From Euryarchaeota archaeon (GTDB taxonomy: Archaea > Thermoplasmatota > SW-10-69-26 > JACQPN01): a DNA stretch of 64,000 nucleotides. The number at the start of each line of letters is the position of its first letter. The first letter of the stretch is position 1. The notes under the pieces were generated by a model, which was given only the letters and a program-made list of their open reading frames with translations, was not told where the DNA came from and searched no databases. Location of the stretch: contig JACQPN010000022.1 in assembly GCA_016207515.1 (NCBI GenBank), forward strand, positions 1 through 64,000. The letters run 5' to 3'. The position numbers were made by a program, and so were the translations under genes. Below are positions 60,367 through 64,000 of the stretch, in pieces.

Positions 60367-60594
60367 AAAATCGCTTCGGAAGAAGGCGGGGCCGCGCGCC
60401 TTTTTCGTGGTTTTCCTTATAATGTCAACTAATGGGTCGGCGTATATATTGGTTGTGGAACCTCCGCTGAAATGGTTTCCAAGCGGCGCCGCCCGGGACT
60501 GCCCGATCTGGCCCAGGTGGTCTTGCTGTCCGCCGAAGCGGCCACGCCTCCGCCAAGTTATTTACCGCGCGGGATGGTTCGCGGCATAGTGAGT

Positions 60595-61440
60595 ATGATC
60601 ATCCTCGGTGGATCGAAGTCTCAAGGCCTTGCCTCCCGCCTCGCCGCCGAGACCGGCGCGTCGCTTGGCGAGCTGGAGAGGCGTCGCTTCCCCGATACCG
60701 AGGCGTACGTCCGCCTCAAAAGCGATGTCGCGGGGGAACGCGTCGTCATCGTCGCGACGACGCACCCTGATCAAGCGCTGGTGGAGTTGCTCCTCTTGGG
60801 CGACGCGGTGCGGCGCCAGAGACCGGAATCCATCACGACCATCGTGCCGTACTACGCCTACGGCCGCCAGGACCGCGTCTTCCTGGCGGGAGAGACCGTC
60901 TCGGCCGAGGTCGTGGCGAGGCTCATCCAGGGCTTCACGGACGAGTTCGTCACCGTGGACCCCCACAAGGAGCACATCCTCTCGTTCTTCAAATGCAAGG
61001 CGGGAAGCGTCACGGCGGTGCCGACGATCGCCGAGCACGTCAAGGCAAAGCACGTGGACCTGGTGCTCGCACCCGACAAGGGCGCTTTGGAGAGAGCGCA
61101 ATCGTGCGCGGCGATCATGGGGGTCGACGCGGACCATCTGGACAAGGTGCGGCTCGACGCGCACACCGTGGAACTGCGACCGAAGAACCTCTCGGTCAGG
61201 GACAAGAACGTTTTGATCCTGGACGACATAATATCCACCGGCGGCACGGTGATGAAAGCCGCGGCGGAGTTGAAGAAACAAGGAGCGCAGAAGGTCATGG
61301 CGGCCTGCACCCACGGGCTTTTCGCGGCCGAGGCGCTCGCGCACATCAGGACGGTGTGCGACGACGTCATCGCCACCGATACGGTCGAGTCGTCGGTGTC
61401 GGTCGTGTCCGTCGCGAAGTCGATCGCGAAAGCACTGTGA
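60595..61440 (+). CDS. prs: Ribose-phosphate pyrophosphokinase (PRPP synthetase)
   Basis: A 281-aa enzyme making PRPP from ribose 5-phosphate and ATP for nucleotide, His and Trp synthesis. Motifs: RRFPDTEAYVRL, PYYAYGRQDRVFLAGETVSA (ATP and flexible loop), TVDPHKEHILSFF, and the PRPP signature NVLILDDIISTGGTVMKA. The length is that of archaeal class III-like enzymes. TATA-like GTTATTTACC (60558-60567) precedes the start; GTG 60589 is in frame and equally well placed. The frame's extension to 60472 lacks coding character. Confidence 0.95.
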   Translation: MIILGGSKSQGLASRLAAETGASLGELERRRFPDTEAYVRLKSDVAGERVVIVATTHPDQALVELLLLGDAVRRQRPESITTIVPYYAYGRQDRVFLAGETVSAEVVARLIQGFTDEFVTVDPHKEHILSFFKCKAGSVTAVPTIAEHVKAKHVDLVLAPDKGALERAQSCAAIMGVDADHLDKVRLDAHTVELRPKNLSVRDKNVLILDDIISTGGTVMKAAAELKKQGAQKVMAACTHGLFAAEALAHIRTVCDDVIATDTVESSVSVVSVAKSIAKAL

Positions 61441-61484
61441 CCGGCGGGTCTTCGAGCGTCGCCGATGGCAACCTTCCAGCGCAT

Positions 61485-63572
61485 CTATTCTCTAGGTCGG
61501 CGTCGGCGCGGTAACAAGGCAGCCGCGATCGCGACGAGTCCGAACCATGCGATTCCAGGCCCCGGCACCGGGAGCCCCGTGTCGTTTCCGCCGATCGGGA
61601 ACTTCGGCAGGCCCAAGTCGCCGGGGTCGAACGGCGCGCCGCCGGAGACGCTCGCCATTAGCGTCTTCTTCACCTCGCCGCCGGGCCAAGTCCCGAGGAT
61701 CTGGAGCTCGTGGTCGCCGCCGTTGAGGGTGATCGTCAACGTGATGCGCTGTGTGGCGCGCTCCGGCATCTCAAGTTCTTCGGGCGCGTCGCGAGGCCAC
61801 AGGCGCTTGCCGTTGTCGAGGACACTCGCCGTGAGTGTCCCCGCGGTCTCCCCGCGGTTCACGAACGTGAAGTTCAACTTCATCTCCTCGCCCGCCTCCA
61901 CGGCATCGGGCGTGAGGCTCACGTTCTCAAGTATGAAGGAAGCCGGGACCAGGACCTTGAATTCGTGGGAAAGGTAGACGGCGCGAACGACATACGTGCC
62001 CGGCGACTGCGCGAGAAGCTTGAAGGGGAACGATTGGCGCTCTCCTGGGAGGACGTTCACATCGGCCGTCCCGAGCAAGGTGTCGTTCACGTTCACGGCT
62101 ATTTCCCGGATCACGGGCGACGAACCTGCGTTTGATACGGTGAGCGTGATCGTCAACTCGTCGCCGGGAAGGGCAGGCTCAGGAGAGACAGCGAGGTCCT
62201 CGAGGACGAGCGTCTGGTTGGTGTTGATCGCGACATAAGGCGGGTAATCCTGCCCGTATACGAAGGAATTGAAGAACGAGCCGAACCCGCGTTGCGTCAT
62301 GTTCTCCAGTTCCCTCCTCCCAATCTCGTTGGTGACCTTCTTCTCCGCGTACTTCTTGTTCATGACCCGCAGAAAGGCGTCGAGCGTCACCGCGCCATCG
62401 GTGTTCTCCTTGAGGATGCTGTCGAGGTAATTGAGCGTCATGGCCCCCTTGTTGTACATCACGTCCTCGAGCGCGGTCCCGTACGCGGCCTTCGTCAGAG
62501 GATAGTAAAGGCCGTTCTCGTCCTTCATCGCCTTCTTCTCCACGTCCTTGAAGTGGTCGTCGAGTTGCTTTCGCGTCCAGAAATTGGTGACGAAAAGCGA
62601 TACGGGGCCATGATAGTCGGCGTCGCCCTCATTGAGCCAGAGGGACGTCCCGTTGACGATCTCGGCGCGGCCCCAATCGAGTTCGGGGGAGCGTGGCGTC
62701 GCGTCTATCGTGAGGAACCGTTGCCAGACGTGGGCGTACTCGTGGGCGAGGGTCTTGAGCGAGACGTTGTCGTGCACGTAGAGCGAGTCTTCGCTTCCGA
62801 GTCCGCCACGGAACATCGGATCCGGCGCGTTGATGAGCAGGATGTCCTCTCCTGTCACCGGCCCGTAGACGTCGAGATAGTATGGGGTAGCCGCCTCCAC
62901 GTAATCGAAAAGCTCCTCGGACCCTCCCGCATAGCCCGCGCCAAGGACGACGTACGAGAAGGTCTTCCCGGCGCGCTCCGCCTCGACCGGCGAAAAGGGC
63001 CCTAGGGCGATGAAACCTCGCGGGTTCCCGTCATTTCCGGGCAGTTCGAAAGCGGTGATGCCGATCTTCTTCCAGGGGGCCGCGACCGTCCAACCCGTGG
63101 GAAGCGTGAACCGCACGGTGGTCTGGAACTCGGGAGGCCCGGCGGCCGTGTCAGCGTAACTGTAGCTGAAGGGCACCCCGATCGCGTCGCCCTTTAGAAC
63201 ACCCCAATCTGGGCCGAGGTAGGCGTTGTACTCGCCGGCGCGGGATGCGCCCTTGCGAGCCAGCACTTTCCAGACCACGGTCTCCGTCTCGTCGTCGACT
63301 TTCAACCGATAGCCGGCGTCGGTATCGTCGAACGTGAAGGGGTCGGACGTGGGCGATCGGACGTCGCTCACGGTGAAAGTGTGGTCCGCGGTGAGGAAAT
63401 CGATTTCGCGGAGAACGCCCGGGTTCTTGAGCGTGAGTGTGACCTCGAGGAGGCCTTTCGCGGCGTCGAGGACCTCGACCTCATACTCCGCTGCCACGGG
63501 CGCAGCGGACGCGAGGCCCGTGAGTGCCACGAGTAGCGCGCCAGCCAGAAACAAGGGGGTCCGCGAAAGCAT
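61485..63572 (-). CDS. Surface-anchored gluzincin metallopeptidase with Ig-like repeats
   Basis: A 695-aa secreted protein. Signal peptide (PLFLAGALLVALTGLASA), a beta-rich N-terminal domain, then a zinc metallopeptidase domain with TLAHEYAHVWQRF (HExxH) and WLNEGDADYHG (third zinc ligand Glu), as in M1/M61 gluzincins. After it come two CARDB-like Ig domains (about residues 470-640: LTITLTVSNAGSSPVIREI, EMKLNFTFVNRGETAGTL). The C-terminus, VPGPGIAWFGLVAIAAALL plus RRRRPRE, is a PGF-CTERM-like archaeosortase signal with PGP in place of PGF. ATG 63572 is 29 nt from TATA element 63596-63607. Confidence 0.9.
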   Translation of the reverse strand: MLSRTPLFLAGALLVALTGLASAAPVAAEYEVEVLDAAKGLLEVTLTLKNPGVLREIDFLTADHTFTVSDVRSPTSDPFTFDDTDAGYRLKVDDETETVVWKVLARKGASRAGEYNAYLGPDWGVLKGDAIGVPFSYSYADTAAGPPEFQTTVRFTLPTGWTVAAPWKKIGITAFELPGNDGNPRGFIALGPFSPVEAERAGKTFSYVVLGAGYAGGSEELFDYVEAATPYYLDVYGPVTGEDILLINAPDPMFRGGLGSEDSLYVHDNVSLKTLAHEYAHVWQRFLTIDATPRSPELDWGRAEIVNGTSLWLNEGDADYHGPVSLFVTNFWTRKQLDDHFKDVEKKAMKDENGLYYPLTKAAYGTALEDVMYNKGAMTLNYLDSILKENTDGAVTLDAFLRVMNKKYAEKKVTNEIGRRELENMTQRGFGSFFNSFVYGQDYPPYVAINTNQTLVLEDLAVSPEPALPGDELTITLTVSNAGSSPVIREIAVNVNDTLLGTADVNVLPGERQSFPFKLLAQSPGTYVVRAVYLSHEFKVLVPASFILENVSLTPDAVEAGEEMKLNFTFVNRGETAGTLTASVLDNGKRLWPRDAPEELEMPERATQRITLTITLNGGDHELQILGTWPGGEVKKTLMASVSGGAPFDPGDLGLPKFPIGGNDTGLPVPGPGIAWFGLVAIAAALLPRRRRPRE

Positions 63573-63595
63573 TAACCCGTGGTCAACAAGACGCA

Positions 63596-63607
63596 CCTAA
63601 AAACAAG
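63596..63607 (-). promoter_or_regulatory. TATA box of the gluzincin peptidase gene
   Basis: CTTGTTTTTAGG on the minus strand is centred about 29 nt before ATG 63572 and rules out the longer start at 63596. Confidence 0.55.
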
Positions 63608-63683
63608 TTTTGGTAAAGCCCACGGTGTTGCCCGGAAGTTGCGGCTCTCAGCCGCCGGATTTTCCCCTTCGACGAAGCCCGAG

Positions 63684-63837
63684 CGCTTAAATAGGGGAAA
63701 TTTGATGCCCATGAGCCCGGCTCCGCGCGTGGAAACGCTGAGGCTTCGCATGGTCCCCAGGCCGATGGATGCCGTACCGGACCCATGCAAGGCCCGCAGG
63801 CTTTCCGAGAACGCCATTCGACGGGTTGTGATTTGCT
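63684..63837 (+). promoter_or_regulatory. aglB upstream region with TATA box and possible short ORF
   Basis: CGCTTAAATAGG (63684-63695) is a strong TATA element. Initiation about 25 nt later falls near an ATG at 63711 that opens a frame (MSPAPRVETLRLRMVPRP) running into aglB in another frame past the window edge. Either this is a roughly 130-nt leader of aglB or a small leaderless gene overlaps it; only the first 40 codons could be independent. Confidence 0.4.
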
Positions 63838-64000
63838 ATGACCAACGACGCAAGCGCGACTTCCGCAAGGAAGACCAAGATGAGCTGGGCCATAATGCTC
63901 AGCGTCGCCGGCCTCGTACTCCTCGCGTTCTTCCTACGCGCGTACTTCAACGTCGGGCCCGCCACGCTCGATGGCCAAGGTTTCGTGCTTTCGGAATCTG
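63838..64000 (+). CDS. aglB: AglB/Stt3-type oligosaccharyltransferase, N-terminal fragment
   Basis: The first 54 codons, cut by the window end. The N-terminus is cytoplasmic (Ser/Thr-rich, then RKTK), followed by a membrane helix (SWAIMLSVAGLVLLAFFLRA) and the first extracellular loop YFNVGPATLDGQGFVLSES. This arrangement, with GFVLSE expected to lead into the DPYYH motif of the first catalytic loop, is typical of archaeal AglB, which transfers glycans to Asn in NxS/T sequons of exported proteins. Identification rests on this short piece. It is consistent with the many sequon-rich secreted proteins in the window. Confidence 0.75.
   Translation, partial: MTNDASATSARKTKMSWAIMLSVAGLVLLAFFLRAYFNVGPATLDGQGFVLSES

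Overview
The window comes from a high-GC archaeon, most likely a member of Thermoplasmatota (the phylum is my inference). Archaeal markers are a group II chaperonin (thermosome), a membrane-anchored LonB protease, the start of an AglB/Stt3 oligosaccharyltransferase, PGF-CTERM-like C-terminal anchors, lipobox lipoproteins, and TATA boxes placed about 26-33 nt before start codons that lack a Shine-Dalgarno sequence (leaderless mRNAs). Internal operon genes instead use overlaps or GGAGG-type sites. Acyl-CoA metabolism and bacterial-type UvrA/UvrB suggest an aerobic or microaerobic, mesophilic life with genes gained from bacteria.

Layout. 0.1-8.2 kb: threonine dehydratase, then a minus-strand operon of a BoxB-like diiron benzoyl-CoA epoxidase, an unknown protein, a 3-hydroxyacyl-CoA dehydrogenase and a membrane protein; a lipoprotein; a hairpin-rich island with a zinc-ribbon ORF and a HhH glycosylase-like protein; and an enoyl-CoA hydratase. 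8.3-10.3 kb: VapBC and a Fic protein whose promoter carries five TTTATGCGCA-type repeats. 10.3-21.2 kb: a tandem array of nine paralogous polytopic membrane proteins with a conserved C-terminal helical domain, interrupted on the opposite strand by an MNT/HepT toxin-antitoxin pair. This array is the strongest candidate for an undescribed system. 21.2-25.4 kb: a secreted subtilisin-like protease, and a SET-domain methyltransferase in an operon with a membrane-anchored protein.

25.7-35.3 kb is accessory and defence-like: a TIR-transmembrane protein diverging from an operon of HTH regulator, unknown protein, membrane protein and small protein; a large type IIG-like restriction-methylation enzyme; a SWIM/zinc-ribbon DDE transposase; and a ribbon-helix-helix/membrane-protein pair. 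35.3-46 kb is housekeeping and cell envelope: thermosome, Cys/Met-metabolism PLP enzyme, three secreted or anchored proteins, dCTP deaminase, Na+/H+ antiporter, HIT protein, receiver-like protein and alpha/beta hydrolase.

46.3-46.8 kb holds tRNA-Ser(UGA) followed by three tandem ~111-bp units that copy the tRNA 3' part and carry hairpins with compensatory arm changes, a possible structured RNA. 46.9-64 kb: DUF4383-type membrane protein, UvrB, a BNR-like lipoprotein, a membrane protein, an asparaginase, UvrA overlapping a SMUG1-like uracil-DNA glycosylase, an Mrp/NBP35 ATPase, LonB, PRPP synthetase, an anchored gluzincin peptidase, and the first 54 codons of aglB. No rRNA gene or CRISPR array is visible.
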